A stretch of 38,476 bases of DNA from Oceanospirillales bacterium LUC14_002_19_P2 (GCA_002084115.1 MUIA01000116.1:1-38476), one strand, 5' to 3'; counted from the stretch's first letter, positions 16,271-27,174 are shown. A program made the numbers and translations. The notes: generated from the letters alone by a model not told the origin.

Positions 16271-17533
16271 ATGGCTGAGGACATGAAGCAAGCCGCTCTT
16301 GACTATCACGCAAACCCTAAACCCGGCAAGATCAGCATTGAGTTGACGACGCCGGCTGAAACCGCACGTGATCTGGCACTGGCCTACAGCCCCGGCGTTG
16401 CCGAGCCGGTCATGGAAATCGCCAAAGATCCCGAAAATGCTTACAAATATACCGCTAAAGGTAACCTGGTCGCTGTCATCAGTAATGGTTCTGCCATCCT
16501 GGGTCTGGGTAACCTGGGCGCACTGGCCAGTAAGCCTGTGATGGAAGGTAAGGCGCTGTTGTTCAAGCGTTTTGCCGGTGTTGATTCCATCGATATCGAA
16601 GTTGAATCCGAAAGTCCCCAGGCCTTCATTGATACGGTCAAGCGTATTGCTAACACGTTTGGCGGTATTAACCTCGAAGATATCAAGGCGCCTGAATGCT
16701 TTGAGATTGAGCGTGCACTGATTGAACAGTGTGAAATCCCCATTTTCCATGATGACCAGCACGGTACTGCGATTGTAACCGTAGCTGGCATGCTGAATGC
16801 CCTTGAGCTGGCAGGTAAGGACATTGCTTCCGCCAAGCTGGTCTGCCTGGGCGCCGGTGCAGCCGCTAATGCCTGTACCAAACTGTTGATCAGCTGTGGT
16901 GTTAAGCCTGAAAATGTCAGCATGCTCGACAGTAAAGGCGTTATCCATTCTGGTCGTACTGACCTGAATGAATACAAAGCGGCCTTTGCCATTGATACGG
17001 ATAACCGGACCCTTGATGACGCTATCGAAGGTGCGGATGCATTTCTGGGGCTTTCTGGTCCTAACCTGCTGTCAGCGGAACAGCTGCTGAAGATGGCGGA
17101 AAATCCGATTGTCTTCGCCTGCTCCAATCCGGATCCGGAAATCAACCCGGATGTGGCCCGTGAAGTTCGTCCTGATGTCATCATGGCAACCGGTCGTTCC
17201 GATTACCCGAACCAGGTGAATAATGTTCTGGGCTTCCCCTTCATTTTCCGAGGTGCACTGGATGTTCGCGCCAAGGCGATCAATGAAGAGATGAAGATTG
17301 CAGCAGCCCATGCTATCCGTGAACTGGCGAAAGAGCCTGTTCCCCAGGAAGTGCTTGATGCTTACGGTGCTGATGCGCTGGAGTTTGGTACAGAGTACAT
17401 TATTCCCAAGCCAATGGATGTGCGTCTGCTGGGTGTGGTTGCAGCCGCTGTGGCCAAGGCGGCAGTCGATACCGGTGTCGCTCAGCTGCCTTATCCGACC
17501 AACTATCCGCTAAAGAGTGTTGACGATATCTGA
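16271..17533 (+). CDS. NAD(P)-dependent malic enzyme (short, single-domain type)
   Basis: Oxidative decarboxylation of malate to pyruvate with NAD(P)H production, linking the TCA cycle to gluconeogenesis and NADPH supply. 420 residues: the N-terminal malic domain with AYSPGVAEPVMEIAKDP, NGSAILGLGNLG and FHDDQHGTAIV (the metal-binding acidic pair), then a Rossmann NAD(P)-binding domain with VCLGAGAAANA and FACSNPDPEINPD. It lacks the phosphotransacetylase-like C-terminal half found in E. coli MaeB, resembling the short Pseudomonas enzyme encoded beside ponA. Cofactor preference cannot be fixed by eye. The ATG is preceded by CGG and an A-rich stretch rather than a clear Shine-Dalgarno. Confidence 0.95.
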   Translation: MAEDMKQAALDYHANPKPGKISIELTTPAETARDLALAYSPGVAEPVMEIAKDPENAYKYTAKGNLVAVISNGSAILGLGNLGALASKPVMEGKALLFKRFAGVDSIDIEVESESPQAFIDTVKRIANTFGGINLEDIKAPECFEIERALIEQCEIPIFHDDQHGTAIVTVAGMLNALELAGKDIASAKLVCLGAGAAANACTKLLISCGVKPENVSMLDSKGVIHSGRTDLNEYKAAFAIDTDNRTLDDAIEGADAFLGLSGPNLLSAEQLLKMAENPIVFACSNPDPEINPDVAREVRPDVIMATGRSDYPNQVNNVLGFPFIFRGALDVRAKAINEEMKIAAAHAIRELAKEPVPQEVLDAYGADALEFGTEYIIPKPMDVRLLGVVAAAVAKAAVDTGVAQLPYPTNYPLKSVDDI

Positions 17534-17559
17534 TCGTTGATATCGGATTGACTCTCACC

Positions 17560-17588
17560 AACAAAAAACCTTAGCGGGGTTTTTTGTT
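17560..17588. terminator. Bidirectional terminator between malic enzyme and PBP1a genes
   Basis: AACAAAAAACC (17560-17570) pairs with GGTTTTTTGTT (17578-17588) across a 7-nt loop. There is a T-run on both strands, so it can stop the malic enzyme transcript (+) and the convergent PBP1a transcript (-), which ends at 17608. Confidence 0.85.
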
Positions 17589-17607
17589 GTCTGGCATCAC
17601 TGCAGTT

Positions 17608-20088
17608 TTAGAAAATTTCGTCAGGATTGAAGGTTTCAGTCTCCAGAGTGGGCATCTGCTCATCAGAGAAGTCGGCCTTTGGCGCTTTTTCTGTGCGGAA
17701 TATTTCAAAAATGGCATTCGGGTCGTCAGGGCGTGCCGGCTTACCGGTTTCCGGATTGATCTTGATGGTCGTGATGCCTGCTGGTTGTGGCAGATAGGAC
17801 TCAGGTACGTCTTTCAGTGCCGTACGCATGAATTCAACCCACATCGGCAGTGCGGCATTGGCGCCGTATTCCCAGCGTCCCAGCGGTCGTGGTTGATCAA
17901 ATCCGAGCCAGACGGTGGCCAGCAGGTCAGGATTGTAACCTGCAAACCAGACATCCTTCTGATCGTTAGTCGTCCCTGTCTTGCCGGCCAGATCGTCACG
18001 CTTGAGTGCCAGGGCACGGCGTCCTGTCCCCTTTCGAATGACATCCTGCATGATGCTGTTGATGATGTAGTTGACCCGTTCACCCATCACCCGTTCCGCG
18101 TGGTTGATGGTGAACGGGGCACCGGTAGGTAATGCTGACATCAGGGCAAAATTATTGATTGTACTGGCAATGGTCGGTGACAAGGTTTCGTTAGGCATCA
18201 GGTCACTGATGGCCTGCTCTGCATCGGGCTGGCTCTTGTGAATGTCTGCACAGTCCCGGCAGGCCGTCGGAGGATTGGCCTGGAAGACTGTTTCTTCGAG
18301 CCGGTCGATTCGCTGGATCAAATGGGGCTCAACCCGGAAGCCGCCATTGGCAAGAATAGCGTAGCTGGTGGTCAGTTCCAGCGGTGTGAGGTCGGCACTT
18401 CCCAGTGACAGCGAAAGGTTGCGGGGTAATTTATCTCGTGGAAGTCCCAGTTTTTCCATGTAGTCAATGGTGCGCTGGATGCCGGTGCGTTGCAGCACTC
18501 GGATAGAGACCAGGTTGCGGGAGCGATACAGCCCTTTTCGCAGGCGAGTGGGGCCATAAAACTTCATGTTGTCATTCTGTGGGCGCCAGTGGCTTTCCAG
18601 TTTGTCATCACTGAAGACGATGGGGGCATCGTTGATCAGTGTTGCGGCGGTCATGCCATTGGCAAGCGCAGCGCTGTAGACAAACGGCTTGAAGGCAGAG
18701 CCAGCCTGGCGACTGGCCTGGGTAACCCGGTTGTATTTGCTGTCATAGAAGTTGAATCCGCCAACCAGTGCCTCAACTGCACCATTTTTGGGAGAGATGG
18801 CGATCAGGGCCGCCTGGACATCAGGGATCTGGCTGAGTCGGTAGCTGCCATCCGGCTGTTGTCTGACGCGAATAAGGTCGCCTGTGGAGAAGATGTCTTC
18901 AGGTTTCTTGGGCTTAGGACCCTGCCGGTTGACGGTGATATAGGAACGAGCCCATTCGACACCTTCCCATGGCAGTTGCTCTGTTTCGCCTTTCTTGAAC
19001 AGGATCTCGGTGGTATCACCAGTAAAACCGGTGACGATGGCAGGTTTGAGCTTGCCAACGCGGCTGGTACTGGTGAGTGCTTGATGCCAGTTGTCTGGCG
19101 AGTCCCCAAGTTGGGCTTCCGGGCCGCGGTAGCCATGACGTTCATCGTAGGCCTGAATGCCATGGTCAATGGCCTTGTTTGCGGCCATCTGATCCTGACT
19201 GTTAACGGTGGTATAGATTTCATAGCCGTCGGTATAGGCTTCCTGTCCAAATTGCTCAACCACTTCCTGACGAACCATCTCAGCCACATAGGGCGCCTCA
19301 AGTTCAATGGGCAGGCCATGGTATTGAGCGGTGACAGGTTGTTCGATAGCCGCTTGCATATCCGATTGGGTGATGTAACCCAGGTCATACATCCGGGATA
19401 GGATCCAGTCTCTCCGAATCAGGGCGCGACGGGGATTGGCAAGCGGGTTGTAGCGGGATGGCGCTTTTGGTAGGCCGGCAATCATGGCCATCTCGGCCAG
19501 TGTCAGCTCGCTGGAGGGCTTGCCGTAATACACCTGTGCGGCCGCTTCGACGCCATAGGCTCTGTTGCCGAGATAGATTTTGTTCAGGTACAGCTCAAGA
19601 ATTTCGTTTTTGCTCAGCTTTCTTTCGATTTCCAGTGCCAGCAGGATTTCATTGAACTTGCGGGAGAAGACACGCTCATGGCTGAGAAAGAAGTTTTTGG
19701 CAACCTGCATGGTGATGGTACTTCCGCCTGACTTAATCTTACCGGTGGAAACCAGCTGGACGGTGGCGCGCAGGAGGCCCATGACATCGACGCCATTGTG
19801 GGAGTAGAAGCGGTCATCCTCCGCAGCCAGAAACGCTTTGATCAGTGGTCTTGGCAGGTCTTCATACTGGATGGGGCTTCGGCGTTTTTCACCGAACTCG
19901 GCAATCAGTTTGTTGTCTGCCGAAAATACCCGTAGAGGGGTTTGCAGGCGGATGTCTCTCAGGCTGTCGACCGAAGGGAGCGCCGGACTCAGATAGAGAA
20001 AGACGCTGGCGGAAATGAGTAGTGCACCACAAAATGCAGCAATGCCGCACCATAAGCCAAATTTCGCCAGTTTTACCGCTGTCTTCAT
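17608..20088 (-). CDS. mrcA: Penicillin-binding protein 1A (bifunctional peptidoglycan synthase)
   Basis: Inner-membrane class A PBP that polymerises and cross-links peptidoglycan; also called ponA. 826 residues. Membrane anchor about 12-34; glycosyltransferase 51 domain with catalytic glutamate in AFLAAEDDRFYSHNG (E90) and GGSTITMQVAKNFFLS; an OB-like insertion; transpeptidase domain with SAFK (464-467, nucleophile S464), SRN (523-525) and KTGT (703-706). All catalytic residues are present. ATG start, with GAAG about 6 nt upstream. Divergence from pilM is a conserved arrangement in gammaproteobacteria; PBP1a may help pilus machinery cross the wall, though that is inference. Confidence 0.97.
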   Translation of the reverse strand: MKTAVKLAKFGLWCGIAAFCGALLISASVFLYLSPALPSVDSLRDIRLQTPLRVFSADNKLIAEFGEKRRSPIQYEDLPRPLIKAFLAAEDDRFYSHNGVDVMGLLRATVQLVSTGKIKSGGSTITMQVAKNFFLSHERVFSRKFNEILLALEIERKLSKNEILELYLNKIYLGNRAYGVEAAAQVYYGKPSSELTLAEMAMIAGLPKAPSRYNPLANPRRALIRRDWILSRMYDLGYITQSDMQAAIEQPVTAQYHGLPIELEAPYVAEMVRQEVVEQFGQEAYTDGYEIYTTVNSQDQMAANKAIDHGIQAYDERHGYRGPEAQLGDSPDNWHQALTSTSRVGKLKPAIVTGFTGDTTEILFKKGETEQLPWEGVEWARSYITVNRQGPKPKKPEDIFSTGDLIRVRQQPDGSYRLSQIPDVQAALIAISPKNGAVEALVGGFNFYDSKYNRVTQASRQAGSAFKPFVYSAALANGMTAATLINDAPIVFSDDKLESHWRPQNDNMKFYGPTRLRKGLYRSRNLVSIRVLQRTGIQRTIDYMEKLGLPRDKLPRNLSLSLGSADLTPLELTTSYAILANGGFRVEPHLIQRIDRLEETVFQANPPTACRDCADIHKSQPDAEQAISDLMPNETLSPTIASTINNFALMSALPTGAPFTINHAERVMGERVNYIINSIMQDVIRKGTGRRALALKRDDLAGKTGTTNDQKDVWFAGYNPDLLATVWLGFDQPRPLGRWEYGANAALPMWVEFMRTALKDVPESYLPQPAGITTIKINPETGKPARPDDPNAIFEIFRTEKAPKADFSDEQMPTLETETFNPDEIF

Positions 20089-21338
<1,250 letters not shown>

Positions 21339-21339
<1 letters not shown>

Positions 21340-21893
21340 TGGCAAAGATTAACCTGCTACCTTGGCGAGAGGAGCTACGCCAGGAACGGAAACAGCGTTT
21401 TCTCATCATGCTGGGCGTATCTGCAGTTACGTCACTCGTCCTCGTATTCTTTATGGGAACCTATATTGATGACCAGGTTGAAACCCAGCGCTCTAGAAAC
21501 CAATTTGTCCAGAATGAAATCAATGGGCAGAATTCGCGTATTGCGGAAATTAAAAACCTTAAAAAACGACGTGAAGTGCTTCTGGAGCGGATGGGGGTTA
21601 TTCAGAGCTTGCAGGGTAACCGACCTGTGATTGTCCGGGTTTTTGATGAGCTTGTTCGCGTGGCACCTGACGGTGTGTACTTCACATTTCTGGATATGCG
21701 GGGCAACAACATTACGATAAAGGGGATTGCAGAATCCAATAACCGTATTTCCGCCCTGATGCGACAGTTTGATGAATCGGAATGGTTTGACAGCCCCAAC
21801 CTGACGGCCGTTAAGGCTTTGGGTGATGGGCGAGGCAGTAGTTTTGATCTCACCGTTTTACAGGTGACCCCCAATCAGGAGGATGAATCATGA
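21339..21893 (+). CDS. pilN: PilN, type IV pilus alignment subunit
   Basis: Bitopic inner-membrane protein joining PilM to PilO. 184 residues. The N-terminal INLLPWREELRQERKQRF is the conserved PilM-binding peptide, followed by one membrane helix (about 25-42), a coiled-coil stretch (about 46-85) and a ferredoxin-like periplasmic domain with PDGVYFTFLDMRGNNITIKG. Start coupled to pilM, end coupled to pilO by ATGA. Confidence 0.96.
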
Positions 21894-22504
21894 GCCTTGG
21901 GGAATCATTACAGAAACTCAATGAGTTTGATATCAATGACCTGGACTTTGAAAATGTAGGGTCATGGCCTCTGGGTGTTAAAGTTATCGCCTGTGGTTTG
22001 GTCTTTGTTGCAGTGATTGGTCTTGGTTACCCTCTTTATTTGAGCGATATGCAGTCTAGTCTGGATCAGGTGGTGAGAAAAGAGCGCCAGTTACGTGAGG
22101 AATTTCAGACAAAAGCGTTTCAGGCCGCCAATGTTGAAGTATACAAGCAGCAGATGGTAGAGATGGAGACATCATTTGGTGCCCTGCTCAGGCAGTTACC
22201 CAGTGATACCGAAGTACCAGGTCTGTTGGAAGATATTACTTATCTGGGGGTTGGGTCAGGACTGGAGTTTAACTTTATCAACCTCCAGCCAGAGGTCGTA
22301 AATGCTTTTTATATTGAGTTACCAATCAGTATCAGTGTAAAGGGTGGCTACCATGACATTGGCAGCTTCGTCAGTGGTGTAGCAAAACTCCCTCGAATTG
22401 TTACTTTACATGATTTCAAATTGACTCCAGGCAATTCCGGGGGGGTTCTGACTATGCAGATCCTGGCCAAAACCTATCGTTATAACGATAAGGGGGGGCA
22501 GTGA
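21890..22504 (+). CDS. pilO: PilO, type IV pilus alignment subunit
   Basis: Partner of PilN in the inner-membrane heterodimer that links PilM to PilP/PilQ. 204 residues: cytoplasmic segment with LNEFDINDLDFENVGSWP, one membrane helix (about 30-49), a coiled coil, and a periplasmic ferredoxin-like domain ending in LPRIVTLHDFKL. The ATGA overlap with pilN and a one- to four-base overlap with pilP indicate strict translational coupling, matching their fixed stoichiometry. Confidence 0.96.
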   Translation: MSLGESLQKLNEFDINDLDFENVGSWPLGVKVIACGLVFVAVIGLGYPLYLSDMQSSLDQVVRKERQLREEFQTKAFQAANVEVYKQQMVEMETSFGALLRQLPSDTEVPGLLEDITYLGVGSGLEFNFINLQPEVVNAFYIELPISISVKGGYHDIGSFVSGVAKLPRIVTLHDFKLTPGNSGGVLTMQILAKTYRYNDKGGQ

Positions 22505-23028
22505 TGAAGCATATAGTTGCGGGAATTACAGCTGTTTTGGTGACGCTGCTGCTCAGTGGTTGCTCTGGCGGGGCCAATCATGATGATTTATCACGGTTTA
22601 TGGATGAGGTCAGGGCCAAACCAAAGGGGCAGATCAAACCATTACCAACCTTCACTCCCTATGAAAGTTTTACCTATAGTGCTGGTGGCTTGCGAAGCCC
22701 CTTTGAGCCACCGATCAAGATTCAGACAATCAAGCAGCGGGTAAACAGTGATATCAAGCCGGATTCCAACCGAGTAAAGCAATTTCTGGAAAACTTCCCG
22801 GTCGACAGCTTTTCCATGGTGGGTACACTTAGCAACAGTGAAGGCATCTGGGGGCTGGTCCGTACGGAAGGGAGTGTTTACCGGATTCGGGTTGGCGACT
22901 ATATCGGCCGGAATCATGGTCGTATTATTGCCATCACCGAGTCAGGTATTCAGTTGCTTGAAATTATACCCAGCGGCCCTGAAAGCTGGGTGGAACGGCC
23001 GAGAACATTGACGTTGACTGAGCAATAA
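22504..23028 (+). CDS. pilP: PilP, type IV pilus lipoprotein
   Basis: Periplasmic lipoprotein that connects the PilN/PilO dimer to the PilQ secretin. 174 residues from this ATG; a GTG one codon earlier is possible. Signal peptide with lipobox LLSGC (cysteine near residue 20), a disordered proline-rich segment, then the beta-sandwich domain with LENFPVDSFSMVGTLSN and RVGDYIGRNHGRIIAI. The ATG overlaps the pilO stop, and a G-rich run provides the ribosome-binding site. Confidence 0.95.
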   Translation: MKHIVAGITAVLVTLLLSGCSGGANHDDLSRFMDEVRAKPKGQIKPLPTFTPYESFTYSAGGLRSPFEPPIKIQTIKQRVNSDIKPDSNRVKQFLENFPVDSFSMVGTLSNSEGIWGLVRTEGSVYRIRVGDYIGRNHGRIIAITESGIQLLEIIPSGPESWVERPRTLTLTEQ

Positions 23029-23100
23029 CTACGGCCTGCTCAAGACATGCCGATAACAAAAACAGAATTACGATAAATGACAAGTCTGTGGGTAGGGCTG

Positions 23101-25113
23101 ATGAAAATGACACTGGGTTCTGCTGCAAGAGCAGCGGCACTTTTTCTCTTTCTTGGGCTGAGCGCGGTGACATCTGCTGTCGCCGCCATTCTTGAAAGCA
23201 TTGACGCCGCATCACTGCCAGGGGACAAGGTTGAGCTCAAACTTGAGTTCGATGGTCGGCCCCCTCAAATCAAGGGGTATACCATTGAGCAACCCGCCCG
23301 AATTGCCATTGACCTGCTAGGCACCTTGAGCAATGTACCCAAATATAATGAAATTGGCTTTGCCAACGCGCGAAATGTCGCGGTATTGGAAACCAATGAG
23401 CGTACCCGCCTGATCGTTAGCCTCAATAACCCTGCCGGCTATAGCACACGTACTGAGGGGTCAAACCTCTATATCATGATTGGTGATGGCAGAGAGGGAG
23501 TGGCAGAAAGCTTCCCTGAGCCAGCATCAGGGCTGGAAGGTGCTAGAGGTCGCTATGGTGTCAGGGAAATCTCTGATATTAATTTCCATCGGGGTGAGGC
23601 TGGTGAGGGTAATATCATAATTACTCTAGCGTCTTCAGATGCGACCATGGATCTGGATGAAAAAGGGGGGCGTCTTGAACTGTCTTTTCCAGGGGTCAGT
23701 CTGCCGGAAGGGTTGAATAACCGTCTTGATGTAGTCGATTTTGCAACGCCGGTTAAGTTCATTGACGCTAGGGTTCGTGACGGCAATGCTGTTGTCGTGA
23801 TTGAACCAGAAGGGGAGTATGACTACCTTGCCTGGCAGACAGAAAACAAACTGACTGTCAGCGTTAAGCCTCTGACGAAAGCAGAGTCTGAAGAGCTCAA
23901 AAAAGAGCGTTTTGCTTATGAAGGTGAAAAGCTCTCTCTGAATTTTCAGGATATTGAGGTTCGTTCTGTATTACAGCTCATTGCCGACTTCAGGGATTTG
24001 AATTTAGTTGCCAGTGATACCGTTGGAGGCAATGTTACGCTACGTCTTAAAAATGTACCTTGGGATCAGGCGCTGGATATTGTTTTGAAGTCCAAGGGGC
24101 TTGATAAGCGTTTGGAAAGCAATGTGTTGACAGTGGCTCCAGCTGAAGAGCTTGCAGCCCGAGAGCGTCAGGAGCTGGAATCCAAGCAGCAGATCAATGA
24201 ATTGGCTCCCTTGGTCAGCCAGATATTGCAAATAAACTACGCCAGCGCTGATGAAGTTGCCTCCGTATTATTGGGGGGAGAGGGTAATCGTACGCTGTCA
24301 GAGCGGGGGAGTGTTCAGGTTGTCGAGCGTACAAATAGTCTTTTGATCCAGGAAACCAAGGAAAAACTGGATGCTATTATGGACCTAGTGGAAAAAATTG
24401 ATGTACCGGTAAAACAGGTTCAGATTGAAGCGCGAATTGTTTCTGCAAATAATACGTTCGAAAAGAATATTGGCGTGAAGTGGAGTGGTAGCCTCGGGCA
24501 GGATGGCGACAAGCATAAAATAGATGATATGTTTGTTGATCTAAGTACGGCCGCTTCCAGTGGTTTTACGTGGGGGTTTGTCACCGACAATACGACATTG
24601 AATCTTGAACTTGCTGCGCTGGAAACCGACGGTGGTGGTGAGACGATTTCTCAGCCTAAGATTGTCACATCAGATAAGCAAAAGGCGACTATCAAGAATG
24701 GTACCGAGATTCCTTACCAGGAAGCCTCATCCAGTGGTGCCACCAGTACTTCATTCAAAGAAGCTGTTCTGTCTTTGGAGGTAACGCCTCAAATTACACC
24801 CGACGGCCGGATCATTATGGATGTTAAGGTGACGAATGACTCGGTGAAAGACTCTGGTGGTAGTACCAGTTCAGTACCTTCCATTGATACGAATGAAGTT
24901 CAGACAAAAGTGCTTGTCAACGATGGTGAGACATTGGTTATTGGTGGTATTTTCAATAATATACTGACAAAAGGTGAGTCAAAGGTTCCCCTGCTGGGAG
25001 ATCTCCCGGGTGTCGGTTCTCTTTTTAAGCGTACAACGAATAAAGAAGTTAAAAATGAAGTATTGATTTTTATCACGCCAAAGATTATTTCTGACAAACT
25101 CGCTCTACGCTGA
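23101..25113 (+). CDS. pilQ: PilQ, type IV pilus outer-membrane secretin
   Basis: Forms the gated ring through which the pilus leaves the cell. About 670 residues: signal peptide ending near TSAVAA, two AMIN domains for peptidoglycan binding (first starting ILESIDAASL, second REISDINFHRG), an STN/N0 domain (KLSLNFQDIEVRSVLQLIAD), an N1 domain, and the secretin barrel with TNEVQTKVLVNDGETLVIGG and VPLLGDLPGVGSLFKR. ATG 23101 is preferred because TAGGG precedes it and it gives a normal signal peptide; ATG 23077 is also in frame but has no ribosome-binding site. The stop overlaps aroK by one base. Confidence 0.96.
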   Translation: MKMTLGSAARAAALFLFLGLSAVTSAVAAILESIDAASLPGDKVELKLEFDGRPPQIKGYTIEQPARIAIDLLGTLSNVPKYNEIGFANARNVAVLETNERTRLIVSLNNPAGYSTRTEGSNLYIMIGDGREGVAESFPEPASGLEGARGRYGVREISDINFHRGEAGEGNIIITLASSDATMDLDEKGGRLELSFPGVSLPEGLNNRLDVVDFATPVKFIDARVRDGNAVVVIEPEGEYDYLAWQTENKLTVSVKPLTKAESEELKKERFAYEGEKLSLNFQDIEVRSVLQLIADFRDLNLVASDTVGGNVTLRLKNVPWDQALDIVLKSKGLDKRLESNVLTVAPAEELAARERQELESKQQINELAPLVSQILQINYASADEVASVLLGGEGNRTLSERGSVQVVERTNSLLIQETKEKLDAIMDLVEKIDVPVKQVQIEARIVSANNTFEKNIGVKWSGSLGQDGDKHKIDDMFVDLSTAASSGFTWGFVTDNTTLNLELAALETDGGGETISQPKIVTSDKQKATIKNGTEIPYQEASSSGATSTSFKEAVLSLEVTPQITPDGRIIMDVKVTNDSVKDSGGSTSSVPSIDTNEVQTKVLVNDGETLVIGGIFNNILTKGESKVPLLGDLPGVGSLFKRTTNKEVKNEVLIFITPKIISDKLALR

Positions 25114-25634
25114 TGGGTTATATGCAGTCACGGATTATCTACCTGGTTGGACCGATGGGGGCAGGAAAAAGCACCATCGGCCGCCTGCTCGCCAACGAAC
25201 TAGGACTCTCGTTCACGGACACGGATCAGGAGATTGAGGCCCGTTGCGGGGCAGAAATAGCCTGGATTTTTGATGTGGAAGGTGAAGACGGGTTCAGGAA
25301 GCGTGAAACCGATGTGTTGCGTGACCTCAGTCAGCAATCGGCACAGATTATTGCTACGGGCGGTGGGACGGTGATGCATGCTGAGAACCGGAAGATTATC
25401 AGCGCAACTGGTTTTGTGGTTTTTCTGGACGCTGCGGTCGATACACTGGTCCGGCGCATGGAAAAGGACAAGAGTCGGCCGTTGCTGCAGAAGCAAAACC
25501 GAGATGAAGTGATTCGAGATCTTTATGCCGAGCGTGAGCCGGTTTATCGTGAGCTGGCCGATGTGGTGGTTTCGACCAGTCGCGGTAATCCCCGCCAGGT
25601 GGTGAACAAAATAGTCGATGCCCTGAATCAGTGA
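25113..25634 (+). CDS. aroK: AroK, shikimate kinase I
   Basis: Phosphorylates shikimate with ATP in the chorismate pathway. 173 residues. P-loop GPMGAGKST near residue 14, the shikimate-binding DTDQEIE and GGGTVMH, and the lid region with SRPLL. ATG 25113 overlaps the pilQ stop (TGATG); a second ATG at 25122 would remove three residues and is equally plausible. Placement after pilQ and before aroB is conserved in many gammaproteobacteria, so expression may depend partly on the pil operon. Confidence 0.96.
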   Translation: MGYMQSRIIYLVGPMGAGKSTIGRLLANELGLSFTDTDQEIEARCGAEIAWIFDVEGEDGFRKRETDVLRDLSQQSAQIIATGGGTVMHAENRKIISATGFVVFLDAAVDTLVRRMEKDKSRPLLQKQNRDEVIRDLYAEREPVYRELADVVVSTSRGNPRQVVNKIVDALNQ

Positions 25635-25649
25635 TTATCGAGGTTGTGG

Positions 25650-26729
25650 ATGAAAACGCTGACTGTTGACCTGGGTGATCGATCCTACCCGATCTATACC
25701 GGTTCTGACCTGATTTCCCGCCCTGAACTCTATGCGCCTCATATTCGGGGGCGTGATGTTGTCATAGTCACCAATGAAACGGTAGCGCCTCTGTATTTGT
25801 CAGAGGTTCGGCAGGCGCTTTCAGGTTTCAATGTGATTGATGTGGTTTTGCCGGATGGGGAACAGTGGAAAACGCTGGATACTGTTAACGGTATCTTTGA
25901 CCATCTTCTGGAAGCGCGCCACACGAGAACGACAACGCTGGTTGCTCTGGGTGGTGGTGTTGTGGGTGACATGACCGGATTTGCAGCCGCTTGCTATCAG
26001 CGTGGCGTAGATTTCATTCAGGTACCAACAACGTTGTTGTCACAGGTTGATTCTTCTGTCGGTGGAAAGACCGGCGTGAATCATCCGCTGGGTAAAAACA
26101 TGATTGGCGCATTCCATCAGCCCAATTGTGTGATTGCAGATATCTCTACACTGGATACCTTGCCGGACAATGAGTTATCGGCCGGTTTGGCTGAGGTGAT
26201 CAAGTACGGTCTGATTTGTGATAGTGACTTCTATCAATGGCTTCAGGCTAATATGGCAGGTTTGCTCGCGCGTCAGCCTGAGTTGCTCACTGAAGCCGTT
26301 ATCCGCTCCTGTGAGAACAAGGCTCGTGTGGTTTCCGAAGATGAGAAAGAGTCAGGGCGTCGCGCCTTTCTGAATCTGGGACATACCTTCGGTCATGCCA
26401 TAGAAACGCATCAGGGTTATGGCCAGTGGCTCCATGGTGAGGCTGTTGCAACAGGCATGATCATGGCTATGGACCTATCGGCCAGACAGGGTTGGATTAA
26501 TCGCGATAAGGTGCAGCATCTTGCCGTATTACTGGAGTCTGCCCGGTTGCCGGTAAGGCCGCCATCGAATATGTCTGCGAATGACTTCCTGACCCTGATG
26601 CGGGTAGACAAAAAGGTGCTGGATGGCACATTGCGACTGGTATTGCTAAAAGCCGTGGGTGATGCAGTGGTTACGTCTGATTTCTCAGCGGACTATCTGG
26701 ATGCAACCCTGGCAGAGTTTGTCGATTAA
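25650..26729 (+). CDS. aroB: AroB, 3-dehydroquinate synthase
   Basis: NAD- and metal-dependent cyclisation of DAHP, the second step of the shikimate pathway. 359 residues. Nucleotide-binding motif [20 protein letters not shown], then [29 protein letters not shown] and the metal ligands in [12 protein letters not shown] and [14 protein letters not shown] 25650 is chosen for GAGGT 5 nt upstream and the family N-terminus MKTLTVDLG; an in-frame TTG two codons earlier is less likely. In many gammaproteobacteria a damX-like SPOR gene follows; here a terminator does. Confidence 0.97.
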   Translation: MKTLTVDLGDRSYPIYTGSDLISRPELYAPHIRGRDVVIVTNETVAPLYLSEVRQALSGFNVIDVVLPDGEQWKTLDTVNGIFDHLLEARHTRTTTLVALGGGVVGDMTGFAAACYQRGVDFIQVPTTLLSQVDSSVGGKTGVNHPLGKNMIGAFHQPNCVIADISTLDTLPDNELSAGLAEVIKYGLICDSDFYQWLQANMAGLLARQPELLTEAVIRSCENKARVVSEDEKESGRRAFLNLGHTFGHAIETHQGYGQWLHGEAVATGMIMAMDLSARQGWINRDKVQHLAVLLESARLPVRPPSNMSANDFLTLMRVDKKVLDGTLRLVLLKAVGDAVVTSDFSADYLDATLAEFVD

Positions 26730-26745
26730 ATCATCATCTTCCTCT

Positions 26746-26784
26746 AGCAAGGCTGTTGATTGATTCAGCCTTGCTCCTTCTTTT
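26746..26784 (+). terminator. Rho-independent terminator after aroB
   Basis: AGCAAGGCTG (26746-26755) pairs with CAGCCTTGCT (26766-26775), 10-nt loop, then CCTTCTTTT. It ends the long pilM-aroB transcription unit. Confidence 0.8.
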
Positions 26785-26849
26785 GGGCTCACTTCCTTCT
26801 AACAAATTGATTCTGATACGACTTTTCCCGTATTGAAAGCAGGGTTGGT

Positions 26850-26878
26850 TTGTGGTCTTCCGTCTTGATGTGTAAAAT
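26850..26878 (+). promoter_or_regulatory. Candidate sigma-70 promoter of gltBD
   Basis: TTGTGG (26850-26855), a 17-bp spacer and TAAAAT (26873-26878). The -10 agrees with consensus at five of six positions, the -35 at three. It is the best match in the gap between the aroB terminator and gltB and implies a leader of about 290 nt. Confidence 0.45.
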
Positions 26879-26884
26879 GGCGGC

Positions 26885-27174
26885 CGTTTGCCCCGACAAT
26901 GATTGTCTCCGATGGACCTACAAAAAATTGTATCGGGGCAGCATACTTCGCGATCACTGGCATGGTAGACGCTTTGAGGGGAGCAGCCACTGCATACAAT
27001 TGAGGCCTGCTCATGCCATCGCCAGACAGCCATTGACGGCTCAGAATGCTATCGGGCGAAGTTTTTGCGGACCATAACAGGGCAGACCGGCAGGGGAGTC
27101 GCCGGTACCAACACCTGACAGGATCGCAGATTGCCGAATAATGATTACCAGAATTGGCTGATGAGAGTGTGCCT
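26885..27174 (+). ncRNA. Long structured leader of gltB, or an unrecognised small RNA
   Basis: No gene fits here. Right after the proposed transcription start, GCCCCGA plus CAAT (26890-26900) can pair with ATTG and TCGGGGC (26927-26930 and 26933-26939), giving 11 pairs with a 2-nt bulge. Further on, ACCGGC and GCCGGT around 27085-27107 can form a second hairpin with an AGGGGAG-containing loop. I do not recognise a known riboswitch class. No terminator with a T-run is present, so if this is regulatory it probably acts on translation or stability. Confidence 0.3.

Noticed and set aside
16232-16948. 238-codon minus-strand frame antisense to the malic enzyme
   Set aside because: Shadow frame; no recognisable protein features.
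18490-19401. 303-codon + strand frame antisense to the PBP1a gene
   Set aside because: Fully inside a gene with intact catalytic motifs on the other strand; no independent coding signal.
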